64,000 nt of DNA from Bacillus norwichensis (GCF_014836955.1 NZ_JACSPV010000002.1:62001-126000), one strand, 5' to 3'; positions 44,105 to 53,510 are shown, counted from the stretch's first letter. The notes: generated by a model from the letters alone, not told the origin. A program made the numbers and translations.

Positions 44105-47100
44105 TATTCCAGTAAAACCTGAATATGCCAAATGGACGGATGATCAGTGGAAAGCCATTTATGCAAAAGACCAGGACATATTGGTAGCTGCTGCAGCTGG
44201 TTCCGGAAAAACCGCCGTGCTTGTCGAGCGAATTATTCAAAAAGTTATTGCTGAGACAGATCCGCTTGATGTTGATCAGCTGCTCGTTGTTACTTTTACG
44301 AATGCTGCTGCGGCAGAAATGAGAGCGAGAATAGGGGAAGCGCTGACGGAGGCAATCAACGAACGGCCGGAATCCGCTCATTTAAGGAAACAGTTGGGCT
44401 TGTTAAACAGAGCGTCTATTTCAACACTTCATTCCTTTTGTCTTGATGCAGTGAGAAAGCATTATTACATGATGGATATCGACCCTCACTTTAGGATAGC
44501 CGATGATAATGAAATCAGCCTTCTTCGAGACGAAGTGCTGGATAATTTATTTGAAGAAGAATATGGAAAAAATAACAATGACCAATTTTTTAAGCTGGTA
44601 GACACTTTTACAGGAGATCGGAGCGATGGAGAGCTTCAGGAGCTTGTTCTGAGATTATATGATTTCTCCAGGTCTCACCCGCATCCGGACCGTTGGTTAG
44701 ATGCCCTTGTCAATATGTATAATATCCAGGAAGATGCTAGCATTGAAGATCTTCCATTCACACAGATTGTATTGTCCGATATTAAGCTGCAGCTCACAGG
44801 TGCGAAGCAAATGCTTGAAGAAGCTTATGAAATCTCTAAAATGCCGGGCGGGCCAGCTCCAAGAGCAGCCAATTATCTGGATGACTTGGACATAGTAAAT
44901 CGAATGATACAAGCAACAACAGAAAGCTGGGAAATTCTTTACACTGAGATGAATAATTGGAAGTTTACGAGGGCAAAAAGCTGTCGCGGAGACGAGTATG
45001 ATCGTGAACTTTTGGAAGATGCCGACGCACTTAGAAAAAAGGCCAAAGTTATTTTAGAAAAGATTGTCAAGGATGTCTTTTCAAGAGAAGCGGAAGGATT
45101 TTTGCGTGATATGCGCCAAATGCACCCGATTTATCAGACATTGGTCCAGCTTGTAAAGTTATTTTCCATTCGTTTTACTCTTGAGAAAAAAGAAAAGGGC
45201 ATCGTAGATTTTGCGGATCTTGAGCATTTTGCCCTCCACATATTTGTAGATGGAGAGAGTACTGAGAATGAAATCAAGCCTTCTGAAATTGCTTTGGAGT
45301 ACCGGAATAAGTTTAGGGAAGTGCTAGTGGATGAATATCAGGATGTAAACATGGTTCAGGAGACGATTCTTCAGCTTATTTCGGCTGACGGTGAATATGA
45401 CGGGAATTTATTTATGGTTGGCGATGTAAAACAGTCAATTTATCGATTTCGTCTTGCTGAACCAAATTTATTCTTGGCGAAATATACGAGGTTTGCTTCA
45501 GACGGAGTTCATAACGGTCTGCGGATCGATTTGTCTAGGAATTTTCGGAGCAGGGCAGAAGTATTGGACGGTACGAACTTTTTATTTAAACAGATTATGG
45601 GAGAAAGTGTTGGAGAGATTGATTACAACAAAGATGCTGAGCTTGTTCTTGGAGCTGGCTATCCTTCGGATGAAGTTTATCCGATAGAGGTTGCACTTAT
45701 TGATCAATCAGAGGAGTTTGATTTAGAAAACAAACTTCCAGAAGATGGATTCAATGAGGAGGAAATTGAGCAATCTCGCTTGGAAGCCAGGTTCTTGGCA
45801 AAGAAAATCAGGGAAGTCATTGATGAAGAGAAGCCTGTTTATGATCCGAAAACAGGACTGCACCGATCAGCTCAGTATAAGGACATTGTCATCTTGTTGA
45901 GATCTCTTACCTGGGCACAAGATATTATGGATGAGTTGAAATATGAAGGGATCCCAGTGTATGCCAATCTTTCATCCGGTTATTTTGAAGCGACAGAAGT
46001 AACGGTGATGATGTCCCTTCTGAAAGTTGTCGACAATCCGGACCAGGATATCCCTCTGGCAGCGGTTCTCCGCTCTCCGATCGTTGGCCTTGACGAAGAG
46101 GCCTTAGCTCAGATTAGAGTGAGTTATAGAAAGGGAAGCTTTTATGAGGCTGTAAAAAATTTCGTTAAAACGCCTGGAGATGCATCTCTTGAAAGAATCA
46201 GGGAAGAGCTGGCTCCATTTATCGGACAATTGAATGAATGGAGAAACATGGCGAGAAGCGGGATGCTGTCCAGCTTAATCTGGCAGTTATATCGTGATAC
46301 AGGTTTTTATGAATTTGTAGGTGGACTCCCAGGTGGAAAGCAGAGGCAGGCCAATTTAAGAGCATTGTATGATAGAGCCTCTCAGTATGAGGAGACGTCC
46401 TTCAGAGGGCTGTTCCGTTTTCTGCGCTTTATTGAGAGAATGCAGGACAGCGGCAAAGATTTAGGGGCTGCCCGTGCACTGGGAGAACAGGAGGATGTTG
46501 TTCGACTGATGACAATCCATTCCAGTAAAGGGTTGGAATTTCCGATTGTTTTTGCCGCAGGATTAGGGCGAAAGTTTAACACACAGGACATCAACAGCTC
46601 CTATTTGTTTGATAAGGATTTTGGCTTTGCCAGCAAATACATCGATTCTGATAAGAGAATCTCTTATTCATCTTTGCCGCAGCTAGCATTGAAAAGAAAA
46701 AAGAGAATGGAACTCACAGCAGAGGAGATGAGGGTTCTCTATGTGGCTCTTACGCGCGCAAAGGAAAAGCTGTATCTCGTTGGAGTTGTAAAAAATGTGG
46801 AAAAAGAGATCAAGAAATGGTCCAAAGGAAGCCTTAACGGAGACTGGCTCCTGAAGGATTTTGATCGGGCATCAGCTTCAACATTTATGGACTGGATCGG
46901 ACCTGCGATAATCAGGCACGAAGATTGCCAGATTGCTGACACCATAGATTTATTTGGAGAAGTCAGACATCACACATCCCGGTGGCGTGTAGAGATTGTA
47001 CAGCCATCCGTACTGCAGCCAACAGCAGAGGAGGAAGAAAAGGAAGCTGACGACTGGCTTGAGGCTGTGAAGGAAGGGTTGCCAGTAAGTATCCAATCCC

Positions 47101-47840
47101 CTTTGAAAGAGAAGGTATTTTCAAGGCTTGATTGGAGCTATCCACATTTGATTGCTTCAAAGAGAATGTCGAAACAAACAGTTTCAGAACTTAAAAGGAT
47201 GGCTGAAATAAAAGATGAGGCCAGTGCAGTCACCCTAATGGGCGGGGGCGGCCGCAAGTCTTCTCTGATTTTTAACAAGCCAAAATTTCTTGAAAAGCAA
47301 TCCATTTCGCCAGCTGAACGTGGGACAGTCATGCATGCGGTCATGCAGCATATTCCACTTAATGAAGCTCCGTCACTCATGTCTGTTGAACATCTGTTAG
47401 ATGATTTAATTCAAAAAGAAATCCTCACACTTGAACAGGCAGATGCAGTTTCAGGTGAGCAAATCGTCCAGTTTTTCCAAAGTAATTTGGGCAGGAGAAT
47501 TCTGCAATCACCCAAAACTGAACGGGAAGTTCCTTTCACAATGGGAATTGAGGCAAAAGAAATCTATCCTGATTGGGATGGGGAAGACGAATCTGTTATC
47601 ATCCAGGGAATGATCGACTGTATTGTGTTGGAAGAGGATGGTGCCATATTGGTCGATTACAAAACAGATGCTATCACCGACCGATTTCCGGGAGGTTTCG
47701 ACCAAGCCCAAAAGGTTCTAGAAAAGAGATATCAGATGCAAGTTCATCTATATGGACAGGCCATAGAACAAATTTGGAAGAAGAAAGTGAAAGAAAAATA
47801 TCTATACTTCTTTGATGGTGGCCACATTCTAAAATTATAA
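44094..47840 (+). CDS. addA: Helicase-nuclease subunit AddA
   Basis: 1248 residues. UvrD/Rep-type helicase motifs: AAAAGSGKTAVLVERI (32-47), VTFTNAAAAEMRARI, LVDEYQDVN, GDVKQSIYRFRLAEP, LSRNFRS, IHSSKGLEFPIVF and YVALTRAKEKLYLVG. The C-terminal nuclease has RGTVMHAVMQH and LVDYKTD near 1187. It unwinds and cuts DNA with AddB. TTG 44094 is chosen because AAGGTG is 6 bases upstream inside addB and gives the usual N-terminus; the longer frame upstream is addB coding sequence. Confidence 0.96.
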   Translation: MKTDIPVKPEYAKWTDDQWKAIYAKDQDILVAAAAGSGKTAVLVERIIQKVIAETDPLDVDQLLVVTFTNAAAAEMRARIGEALTEAINERPESAHLRKQLGLLNRASISTLHSFCLDAVRKHYYMMDIDPHFRIADDNEISLLRDEVLDNLFEEEYGKNNNDQFFKLVDTFTGDRSDGELQELVLRLYDFSRSHPHPDRWLDALVNMYNIQEDASIEDLPFTQIVLSDIKLQLTGAKQMLEEAYEISKMPGGPAPRAANYLDDLDIVNRMIQATTESWEILYTEMNNWKFTRAKSCRGDEYDRELLEDADALRKKAKVILEKIVKDVFSREAEGFLRDMRQMHPIYQTLVQLVKLFSIRFTLEKKEKGIVDFADLEHFALHIFVDGESTENEIKPSEIALEYRNKFREVLVDEYQDVNMVQETILQLISADGEYDGNLFMVGDVKQSIYRFRLAEPNLFLAKYTRFASDGVHNGLRIDLSRNFRSRAEVLDGTNFLFKQIMGESVGEIDYNKDAELVLGAGYPSDEVYPIEVALIDQSEEFDLENKLPEDGFNEEEIEQSRLEARFLAKKIREVIDEEKPVYDPKTGLHRSAQYKDIVILLRSLTWAQDIMDELKYEGIPVYANLSSGYFEATEVTVMMSLLKVVDNPDQDIPLAAVLRSPIVGLDEEALAQIRVSYRKGSFYEAVKNFVKTPGDASLERIREELAPFIGQLNEWRNMARSGMLSSLIWQLYRDTGFYEFVGGLPGGKQRQANLRALYDRASQYEETSFRGLFRFLRFIERMQDSGKDLGAARALGEQEDVVRLMTIHSSKGLEFPIVFAAGLGRKFNTQDINSSYLFDKDFGFASKYIDSDKRISYSSLPQLALKRKKRMELTAEEMRVLYVALTRAKEKLYLVGVVKNVEKEIKKWSKGSLNGDWLLKDFDRASASTFMDWIGPAIIRHEDCQIADTIDLFGEVRHHTSRWRVEIVQPSVLQPTAEEEEKEADDWLEAVKEGLPVSIQSPLKEKVFSRLDWSYPHLIASKRMSKQTVSELKRMAEIKDEASAVTLMGGGGRKSSLIFNKPKFLEKQSISPAERGTVMHAVMQHIPLNEAPSLMSVEHLLDDLIQKEILTLEQADAVSGEQIVQFFQSNLGRRILQSPKTEREVPFTMGIEAKEIYPDWDGEDESVIIQGMIDCIVLEEDGAILVDYKTDAITDRFPGGFDQAQKVLEKRYQMQVHLYGQAIEQIWKKKVKEKYLYFFDGGHILKL

Positions 47841-47843
47841 CGA

Positions 47844-47890
47844 AAGAGTGCCGAAGGGGGACGTTATCCTTTGGCACTCTTCTTTTCTTT
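47844..47890 (+). terminator. Terminator of addBA
   Basis: AAGAGTGCC pairs with GGCACTCTT and inner AAGG pairs with CCTT, followed by CTTTTCTTT. Confidence 0.8.
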
Positions 47891-47929
47891 GTAAAAAGGT
47901 TTTTACTTGCTTTCTTTGCTCCATCCTGC

Positions 47930-48062
47930 TCGTTGAAGATCGACGCCTTAGTGTAAGCGAAACAACAGGAAATCGTGTTCTGATTGAGACGAGGTGCAAA
48001 GGCGAAGGACGATTTAGTGCTAGTGAAGCTATGGGATGTCGCGTTTTGATTCTGCTGACGTA
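47930..48062. repeat. Interspersed repeat family B, diverged copy 6
   Basis: Two short related blocks: CGACGCCTTAGTGTAAGCG with CAACAGG, and GACGATTTAGTGCTAGTG with GAAGCTATGGGATGTCGCG, each followed by TTCTGATT or TTTTGATT and then GACG or CTGACG. They resemble the first third of the family and also look like an internal duplication of about 75 bases. Confidence 0.5.
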
Positions 48063-48150
48063 AAGGAACAATTTGAAACGACCGGATATGCGATCGGGCT
48101 ATTGTGAGTGTTCCAATTTATACGTTGAAAATCGGACATTCCTACTTTTT

Positions 48151-48369
48151 TTAGTTATTACCAAGAACCGGTTGGTCAACAAGATTCGTATCAAGTGTAT
48201 TAGTTCCACTAATTCCGTTATTGGTTATGATAAAAGCGCCGGAATTGCTGGAACCAGAACCTTCATATGTTTTTGCGGCATTTTTCGGAGAAATGACAGC
48301 TGTATCTCCAAAATGAACAACCCCTCCTCCAACATGGAAAATTTGGACGGGTCCAACGATTGCAGGCAT
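48151..48369 (-). CDS. gerPF: Spore germination/coat protein GerPF
   Basis: 72 residues: MPAIVGPVQIFHVGGGVVHF, GDTAVISPKNAAKTYEGSGS and a serine/asparagine-rich end. It is of the GerPA/GerPF family and similar to GerPA of this cluster. GerP proteins help germinants cross the spore coat. Last gene of the operon. Its own ribosome site (AGGGTGATGACAA) is intact, but it is separated from gerPE by about 310 bases of repeat, unlike the close spacing of the other genes. Confidence 0.93.
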   Translation of the reverse strand: MPAIVGPVQIFHVGGGVVHFGDTAVISPKNAAKTYEGSGSSNSGAFIITNNGISGTNTLDTNLVDQPVLGNN

Positions 48370-48394
48370 TTGTCATCACCCTATATGATTATTT

Positions 48395-48678
48395 TAATTT
48401 TGTGCGAGGCCATAGGATCTGGAGCTTTGAGACAGTTGGATGAGTTTCCTTTTTCTTACGTGAATCTAGCTCTAGGAGCCATTGGTTCGAGAACCTAGTC
48501 GCGTGGAAGTTTATTCGGAAGAATGTGCTCCTCCAATACAGCTTAACCAAGGAAGTATATGTTTCCACTCATCGCAAAACTGCATGAATACTCAAGAAAG
48601 CTTTTCACGAGTAAATTGCAATGGACGGCATAGCTCTGATCCTTGAAAACCTGTGTCATCAAAATTAGCATTTGTCGC
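48395..48678. repeat. Interspersed repeat family B, copy 7, inside the gerP operon
   Basis: Blocks GTCGCGTGGAAGTTTATTCG, GAAGAATGTGCTCCTCC, ACCAAGGAAGTATATG, ACTCATCGCAAAACTGC, GAAAGCTTTTCACGAGTAAA and GTCATCAAAATTAGC match copies at 37840-37990 and 40330-40490 in order. It fills the whole gap between gerPF and gerPE and reads opposite to the operon. Confidence 0.75.
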
Positions 48679-49065
48679 TTAAGACTGTGCGCTTCGATAA
48701 CCCGGAGAAATTTGGCGGATATGAAGCACTCTGGCTTCTGAGTTAATGTCACTTGTAGTACCTATTTGAACAATGGCAGAGGAAGAAATAGTTATTAGGT
48801 GAATATTACCGACCTTGATATCTGGCTGTTCATTATATCTTCTAATGATTGGTAATGGCCAAGGAAGTGGAGGGATAGGTATTGGTTTTTTGAAAGTATT
48901 GTAATTGAAATGAGCTTCATTACCAAAAAACAATTCTTTATTTCTTTGTACAGCCAGAGCATCTGTATAAGCTCTTAAATGAACTGTGTCACCGATTTCA
49001 ATGACAGAGCCGAATATCGCACTTTTAATATCCATCGTCTTTACGACAGAACCTCTTAACGGCAT
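48679..49065 (-). CDS. gerPE: Spore germination protein GerPE
   Basis: 128 residues. MPLRGSVVKTMDIKSAIFGS, then VIEIGDTVHLRAYTDALAVQ, a proline-rich middle (PIPIPPLPWPLPII) and a C-terminal IHLITISSSAIVQIGTTSDI match GerPE. It belongs to the six-gene gerP coat-permeability operon. The gene ends immediately at the inserted repeat. GGAGATGCC precedes the ATG. Confidence 0.92.
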   Translation of the reverse strand: MPLRGSVVKTMDIKSAIFGSVIEIGDTVHLRAYTDALAVQRNKELFFGNEAHFNYNTFKKPIPIPPLPWPLPIIRRYNEQPDIKVGNIHLITISSSAIVQIGTTSDINSEARVLHIRQISPGYRSAQS

Positions 49066-49082
49066 TATGGCATCTCCTTATT

Positions 49083-49256
49083 TTATCGGGAAAGAGGAAC
49101 AAAAGGCCCGATGATCAAAGATTCCGGCGGTGTGTCAAAGACAGACGCTAACTGAATTGTATCCGCATCGCCGACCAGCAGAATGGATGAAGCACTTACC
49201 CCAATAACCCGGATCTGCCCGACGCATAATTCACGGTTCACTACATTAAGTTCCAT
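49083..49256 (-). CDS. gerPD: Spore germination protein GerPD
   Basis: 57 residues: MELNVVNRELCVGQIRVIGV, SASSILLVGDADTIQLASVF and DTPPESLIIGPFVPLS. This matches GerPD. The start at 49256 follows AAGGAGGGGGGAACCCC inside the end of gerPC (11-base overlap); the open frame upstream lies within gerPC. Confidence 0.92.
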   Translation of the reverse strand: MELNVVNRELCVGQIRVIGVSASSILLVGDADTIQLASVFDTPPESLIIGPFVPLSR

Positions 49257-49869
49257 GGGGGTTCCCCCCTCCTTGTTGGTTTGGAATTTGAGAAATGAAC
49301 CCATGCACAGCTTTGTTAATATCCGCCAGCAATGTATTAAACACTTTATTGTACAGCTCTTCTTCATTCGCATTATGGTTAAGCTGCGTGCTGAAGAAGC
49401 CCAGATAGTGATCAGCTCTTCCGGGGATTTGCTTGCGGATATCCTCTTTGATCATATCGATATAGGGCTGTTCAAGATTCCTGCCAACTTGAGTTTCTGT
49501 ATCTTTTATCAAGGTGTCCAATTCATGATCGATATAGTGATTCAGTTTTTCCAGTGTCTCATCATAAAGGTTGGGGTGGCGTACAGAAGTCTGAGTTTGT
49601 GTCGTGCCTGGCGGTATTGAAAAATCTTCAACAGAATTCAGGTCAGCAGGGTTAATGCCAATATTTAAGGTCCCTTCTAATGTTTCCACTTTTAGCTGGT
49701 CGAACTTATATTCCAGCCTTTCAACAGTTACATTCGGCTTTTCTTTCAACTGCTTCAGTTCGGTTGACAGGGATTGAATTGACTGCCTCAGAGAGGTAAT
49801 TTCCTTTTGCTGCCTTTCTATGAAAAGATACAATTGCTGCATTGTGTAATTCGTCTGCATTTTGTACAT
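49246..49869 (-). CDS. gerPC: Spore germination protein GerPC
   Basis: 207 residues. An N-terminal coiled coil (YTMQQLYLFIERQQKEITSL, then LSTELKQLKEK) is followed by VERLEYKFDQLKVETLEGTL and NIGINPADLNSVEDF, the GerPC signature, and a helical C-terminus ending in SQIPNQQGGGN. ATG 49869 is 5 bases after AAAGGGTG; a GTG two codons earlier is inside the site. Largest member of the operon. Confidence 0.93.
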   Translation of the reverse strand: MYKMQTNYTMQQLYLFIERQQKEITSLRQSIQSLSTELKQLKEKPNVTVERLEYKFDQLKVETLEGTLNIGINPADLNSVEDFSIPPGTTQTQTSVRHPNLYDETLEKLNHYIDHELDTLIKDTETQVGRNLEQPYIDMIKEDIRKQIPGRADHYLGFFSTQLNHNANEEELYNKVFNTLLADINKAVHGFISQIPNQQGGGNPHGT

Positions 49870-50011
49870 CCACACCCTTTCGATGTAAAAAGGTATAAAA
49901 AAACTAATTTCTTTTTACAAGTCAATTCGTAACTTCAGCCAAACGTATAAGGAGCTAAGTTCTAGGCTTGCTGATGTCGATGTTTAGCCATTTATTCCTC
50001 CTAATAGGTGC

Positions 50012-50227
50012 TTATAATGGAATTAGGCTTATTTCTTGCTCTGCCTGCTCTGCTAGTTCAGTTTCGCTTACTGCAGCTGGAGCAGGACCTGTATAAGCAC
50101 CTGTATTATATAAATGTGAAGAAGGTGTGATGACTCCGGAAGTACCGATTTGAAGTACTGAGGAGTTGGTAATTCCGCCGATTTTAATCATTTGTATGTG
50201 AATGTTCTGTTGTACATTTACAATCAT
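50012..50227 (-). CDS. gerPB: Spore germination protein GerPB
   Basis: 71 residues. MIVNVQQNIHIQMIKIGGIT, NSSVLQIGTSGVITPSSHLY and an AAVSETELAEQAEQE tail match GerPB. AGGAGGTAGCC is the ribosome site. It sits 22 bases after gerPA and about 140 bases before gerPC. Confidence 0.92.
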   Translation of the reverse strand: MIVNVQQNIHIQMIKIGGITNSSVLQIGTSGVITPSSHLYNTGAYTGPAPAAVSETELAEQAEQEISLIPL

Positions 50228-50249
50228 GGCTACCTCCTGTATCCTTCAT

Positions 50250-50471
50250 TTATAGATTGAATAAAATTCCCTGATCCAGCATATCGGCATCATAGCTATT
50301 AGTGGCAGAATTCTGGTTGCGAATCCTAATTCCTTCGCCTGTATTGAATGATCCTGCACCAGCAAATGTTTTGGCGTAAGAAATCGGATGAATTTGAAAT
50401 ACATCCCCAATATTGAAAGCTGCCCCTGTATTTAGATTGATAATCTGAACGGCACCAACAAATCCAGGCAA
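50250..50471 (-). CDS. gerPA: Spore germination protein GerPA
   Basis: 73 residues. MPGFVGAVQIINLNTGAAFN, IGDVFQIHPISYAKTFAGAG and SFNTGEGIRIRNQNSATNSY match GerPA; it is a paralogue of GerPF. The start is TTG (TTG-CCT-GGA) with GGAAGGATG upstream. First gene of the operon, about 45 bases from the candidate sigma-K promoter -10. Confidence 0.93.
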   Translation of the reverse strand: MPGFVGAVQIINLNTGAAFNIGDVFQIHPISYAKTFAGAGSFNTGEGIRIRNQNSATNSYDADMLDQGILFNL

Positions 50472-50514
50472 TACCGTTCACATCCTTCCATATTGCCTAT
50501 TGATCTATGCATAG

Positions 50515-50541
50515 TATTTTATGAAAAAGAATGAAATTGGT
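50515..50541 (-). promoter_or_regulatory. Candidate sigma-K promoter of gerP
   Basis: On the minus strand CATAAAATA (50523-50515) fits the sigma-K -10 consensus CATA-N3-TA. An AC at 50541-50540 lies 16 bases upstream, as the short sigma-K -35 requires. The B. subtilis gerP operon is transcribed by sigma-K, late in the mother cell. Confidence 0.65.
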
Positions 50542-50705
50542 GATATCGCCCTCCATATCGCCTTCTCTTCAAAAAATTCAAGACAGCGAGTATAGATTGA
50601 TTGTAGTTTTTTAGACAAACTTATACGATGATGGTATAAAGAAATAAGGAATGTTATGAAGCGGTTCTTGTTAGGGGGCTTGCGGATGGAGTGAAAGGAG
50701 TAACA

Positions 50706-51905
50706 ATGAATAGACAATTGGAATCTGAAAATACAATGGAGAGGATTCAGACTCTCGATGTTCTCAGAGGATTTTCACTGTTGGGGATTCTTTTGGTGAA
50801 TATGATCGACTTTCATTCGCCGTACACTTATTACAACCCATATGAATGGTGGAAGTACGGGGACCTAACTGTGTACACATGGTTGGATATCCTTGTTCAA
50901 GGAAGTTTTTATCCGATTTTTGCAATGATGTTTGGTTATGGGCTAGTCATCATGCAAAAGCGTTCAGCCATCAAGGGCACCTCTTTTCTGAAAATTAGTA
51001 TGAGAAGACTGTCGGTGCTGCTCATTTTTGGAATCATACATGCTTTTTTTATTTGGTCTGGAGATATTTTGATTACATACGCATTACTGGGAATGGTTCT
51101 ACTTTTATTTTTGAGGCTGCCTGGTCCATGGCTTATGGGAATAGGGTGGGGGTTATATTTGCTTCCGCAGCTATTCTTTTCTGGAATACTTCTGCTAGCC
51201 TCATTGTTTGATTCTGCTTCCCTTGCGGATTATATTGATATTGCGGGCCTTCAGCAGTCAGAGATCATTTATTCAACTGGTAGCTTTATGGAAATCACAA
51301 GCCAGAGGATTTCGGATTGGAAATCAAGCAATTTATCGGGTGGCCTTCTTATTTACTTTTTTCTAATATTGCCAATGATGATGATTGGTGCAGGGGCCGG
51401 GAAAATGCAATGGCTTGAAAAAGCAGCCAGCCAGTGGAAGAAATGGCTCGTCATTTTACTTATTGCTTTTCCTGTTGGAATTGCTGTAAAAACGCTGCCT
51501 TTTTTTATGGGACTAACTGTTAGCCTTCAATACATACAGGATGCCATTGGCGGACCTATTCTCGGTATGGCCTATATAGCCGCTATCGTTTTGATCATGA
51601 GAAATGCCAAAGTGGCAAAGCTGCTGCATCCATTCAGTTCGGCTGGACGGATGTCTATTACCGTCTATATTATGCAGTCCGTCATTGGAACATTGATTTT
51701 TTATCATTACGGATTGGGGCTTTACGGAAAAATTTCGTTGGCGACTGGGACGTGGCTTGCTTTTGCTATCTATATTATTCAAGTAGTATTCGCCGAAATC
51801 TGGCTGTCCAAATTTAAACAGGGGCCCATTGAGAAATTTTGGCGGTTTTTAACATATGGAAAAAAACAAAAAAGAGGTGCAGGCAATGAAGTTCATGAGC
51901 TTTAA
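50706..51905 (+). CDS. DUF418 family membrane protein
   Basis: 399 residues with about 8-10 membrane segments. TLDVLRGFSLLGILLVNMID at the N-terminus, GSFYPIFAMMFGYG, RRLSVLLIFGIIHAFFIWSGDILITY in pieces and the C-terminal GRMSITVYIMQSVIGTLIFY identify the DUF418/YeiB family. These are thought to be acyltransferase-3-like membrane proteins; the substrate is unknown. ATG 50706 follows AAAGGAGTAAC. Its end overlaps yisK by 20 bases. Confidence 0.9.
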   Translation: MNRQLESENTMERIQTLDVLRGFSLLGILLVNMIDFHSPYTYYNPYEWWKYGDLTVYTWLDILVQGSFYPIFAMMFGYGLVIMQKRSAIKGTSFLKISMRRLSVLLIFGIIHAFFIWSGDILITYALLGMVLLLFLRLPGPWLMGIGWGLYLLPQLFFSGILLLASLFDSASLADYIDIAGLQQSEIIYSTGSFMEITSQRISDWKSSNLSGGLLIYFFLILPMMMIGAGAGKMQWLEKAASQWKKWLVILLIAFPVGIAVKTLPFFMGLTVSLQYIQDAIGGPILGMAYIAAIVLIMRNAKVAKLLHPFSSAGRMSITVYIMQSVIGTLIFYHYGLGLYGKISLATGTWLAFAIYIIQVVFAEIWLSKFKQGPIEKFWRFLTYGKKQKRGAGNEVHEL

Positions 51906-52782
51906 ATTGGAAGATGTAGAAAAATATGGTGTTGTTGATAACAGCGGAGAAAAAGTTTGGGATGTTCTTGGGTTAGCCGAAGCAGCTGGAAAAGAAATAC
52001 CCGCTACCATTCTTGCAGGGATTGAAAATGACAATCAATTTTACGAGAATATGAGAGAGCTTGTTGAGTGGGGAGAGCAAAACGGAAAAGACGAATACCT
52101 ACATTTGTTAGAGAAAATTACATGGTTGGCTCCTATTCCAAGACCAAGAAAAAATATCATGTGCGTTGGAAAAAACTATCGTGACCATGCAATAGAAATG
52201 GGCAGTGCAGCGGATATTCCAGAACATATTATCGTCTTTACCAAAGCACCTACAACTGTCACTGGGCATGAAGCACCTGTGGAAGCACATGTGGACATAA
52301 CAAACGAGCTTGACTACGAAGGTGAACTGGCTTTGATCATCGGAAAGAAAGGAAGAGATATACCTGAACAGGAAGCGCTCGACTACGTTTTCGGGTATAC
52401 CATTATTAACGATGTAACGGCACGTGATCTTCAAAAAAATCATAAGCAATTTTTTATCGGTAAGAGCCTTGATACTTCCTGCCCAATGGGGCCTTGGATT
52501 GTTCACCATTCAGAAATTGATAATCCGAATGCTCTTGCGATCCAGACAAAAGTAAATGGGGAAGTCCGGCAGGATTCCAATACAAAGCATTTCATCTTTC
52601 CAACAGAAGTAATTATTTCGACTTTGTCACAAGGAATGACACTTGAACCAGGAGATATCATTGCTACTGGTACCCCTGCGGGAGTTGGGAAAGGCTTCAA
52701 ACCTCCACGTTTGTTAAAAAGCGGAGATCAAATCGAGATTTCGATTGAAGGCATTGGCAAATTGCACAATACTGTGAACTAG
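51886..52782 (+). CDS. yisK: Fumarylacetoacetate hydrolase-family protein YisK
   Basis: 298 residues. The FAH-fold core begins RPRKNIMCVGKNYRDHAIEM, with metal ligands in DYEGELALIIGK and a TIINDVTARDLQ segment, and ends TGTPAGVGKGFKPPR. Family members are metal-dependent oxaloacetate decarboxylases or acylpyruvate hydrolases; B. subtilis YisK decarboxylates oxaloacetate and affects cell shape when overproduced. ATG 51886 follows GAGGTGCAGGCA within the end of the DUF418 gene, suggesting coupling. Confidence 0.9.
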   Translation: MKFMSFKLEDVEKYGVVDNSGEKVWDVLGLAEAAGKEIPATILAGIENDNQFYENMRELVEWGEQNGKDEYLHLLEKITWLAPIPRPRKNIMCVGKNYRDHAIEMGSAADIPEHIIVFTKAPTTVTGHEAPVEAHVDITNELDYEGELALIIGKKGRDIPEQEALDYVFGYTIINDVTARDLQKNHKQFFIGKSLDTSCPMGPWIVHHSEIDNPNALAIQTKVNGEVRQDSNTKHFIFPTEVIISTLSQGMTLEPGDIIATGTPAGVGKGFKPPRLLKSGDQIEISIEGIGKLHNTVN

Positions 52783-52873
52783 TATGTTTCTGATTTGTCG
52801 GATTCCCCTTGTATGATAAGATTGGAAGGGAATTAATCGAAACAGCAAACACGTTTTTTAGGAGGAAATGAAT

Positions 52874-53245
52874 ATGTTTGAATCAACTCATGCCCACATT
52901 ACAACATGGGTAGTTGCTCTCATTTTATTTGTCATTGTTTTGTTGCTGCTAAAGGGCGGCAATCAAAAGGGTGCGAAAATTACTCATATGATATTGAGAG
53001 TATTTTATTTGCTGATTATCGCAACTGGAGCACTTCTTTTCTTTAAACATCAAGCTTATAACCCTGCACTCTACGGAATAAAATTCTTGGGTGGTATTAT
53101 CGTTATAGCCATGATGGAAATGATCCTTGTCAGAACGGCAAAAGCAAAGAATACAGCCATTCTTTGGATTGTATTTGTCGTAGCATTGGCTATCACTATT
53201 TACCTGGGAATGAAGTTGCCGATCGGGTGGAATAGGTTTGCATAG
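52874..53245 (+). CDS. yisL: UPF0344 membrane protein YisL
   Basis: 123 residues with four membrane segments. HAHITTWVVALILFVIVLLL, KGAKITHMILRVFYLLIIAT, GALLFF and the closing LGMKLPIGWNRF are the conserved UPF0344 features. ATG 52874 is 8 bases from GGAGG; ATG 52868 is only 2. It is the neighbour of yisK as in B. subtilis. Function unknown. Confidence 0.9.
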   Translation: MFESTHAHITTWVVALILFVIVLLLLKGGNQKGAKITHMILRVFYLLIIATGALLFFKHQAYNPALYGIKFLGGIIVIAMMEMILVRTAKAKNTAILWIVFVVALAITIYLGMKLPIGWNRFA

Positions 53246-53254
53246 GAAACTTTA

Positions 53255-53286
53255 AAAAAACCGTTGATTTTCAGCGGTTTTTTTGT
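53255..53286 (+). terminator. Terminator of yisL
   Basis: AAAACCGTTGA pairs with TCAGCGGTTTT, followed by TTTTGTT. Confidence 0.85.
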
Positions 53287-53329
53287 TCTGAGTAAAATAG
53301 TGAAATTTATTCAGAGCTTCATCTTTATT

Positions 53330-53510
53330 CAGATGCAATGTGCTAATGCAAGCAAATGAAGGGCGTTGCGTTCTGGGCCAGATAGCGCCCAGCCCGTTCG
53401 AGGTCACAAGCCAAGTCCCTGCGATAACTGAGGAGTTTAACATCAAAATTCGGCTTGTGTTTGTTGCCCAAGGCTATGCGTCTTTCGCTTTGCTTGCTAT
53501 TCAGCATCAT
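53330..53510. repeat. Interspersed repeat family B, copy 8
   Basis: Blocks GATGCAATGTGCTAATGCAA, GCGCCCAGCCCGTTCGAGG with TCACAAGCC, ACTGAGGAGTTTAACATC and AAAATTCGGCTTGTG. The GCGCCCAGCC and GAGGTCACAAG pieces are shared with 10515-10540. It occupies most of the gap 53287-53760. Confidence 0.6.

Noticed and set aside
48543-48752. 69-codon minus-strand frame at the gerPE end
   Set aside because: It covers the inserted repeat and the end of gerPE in the wrong phase and has no start signal.
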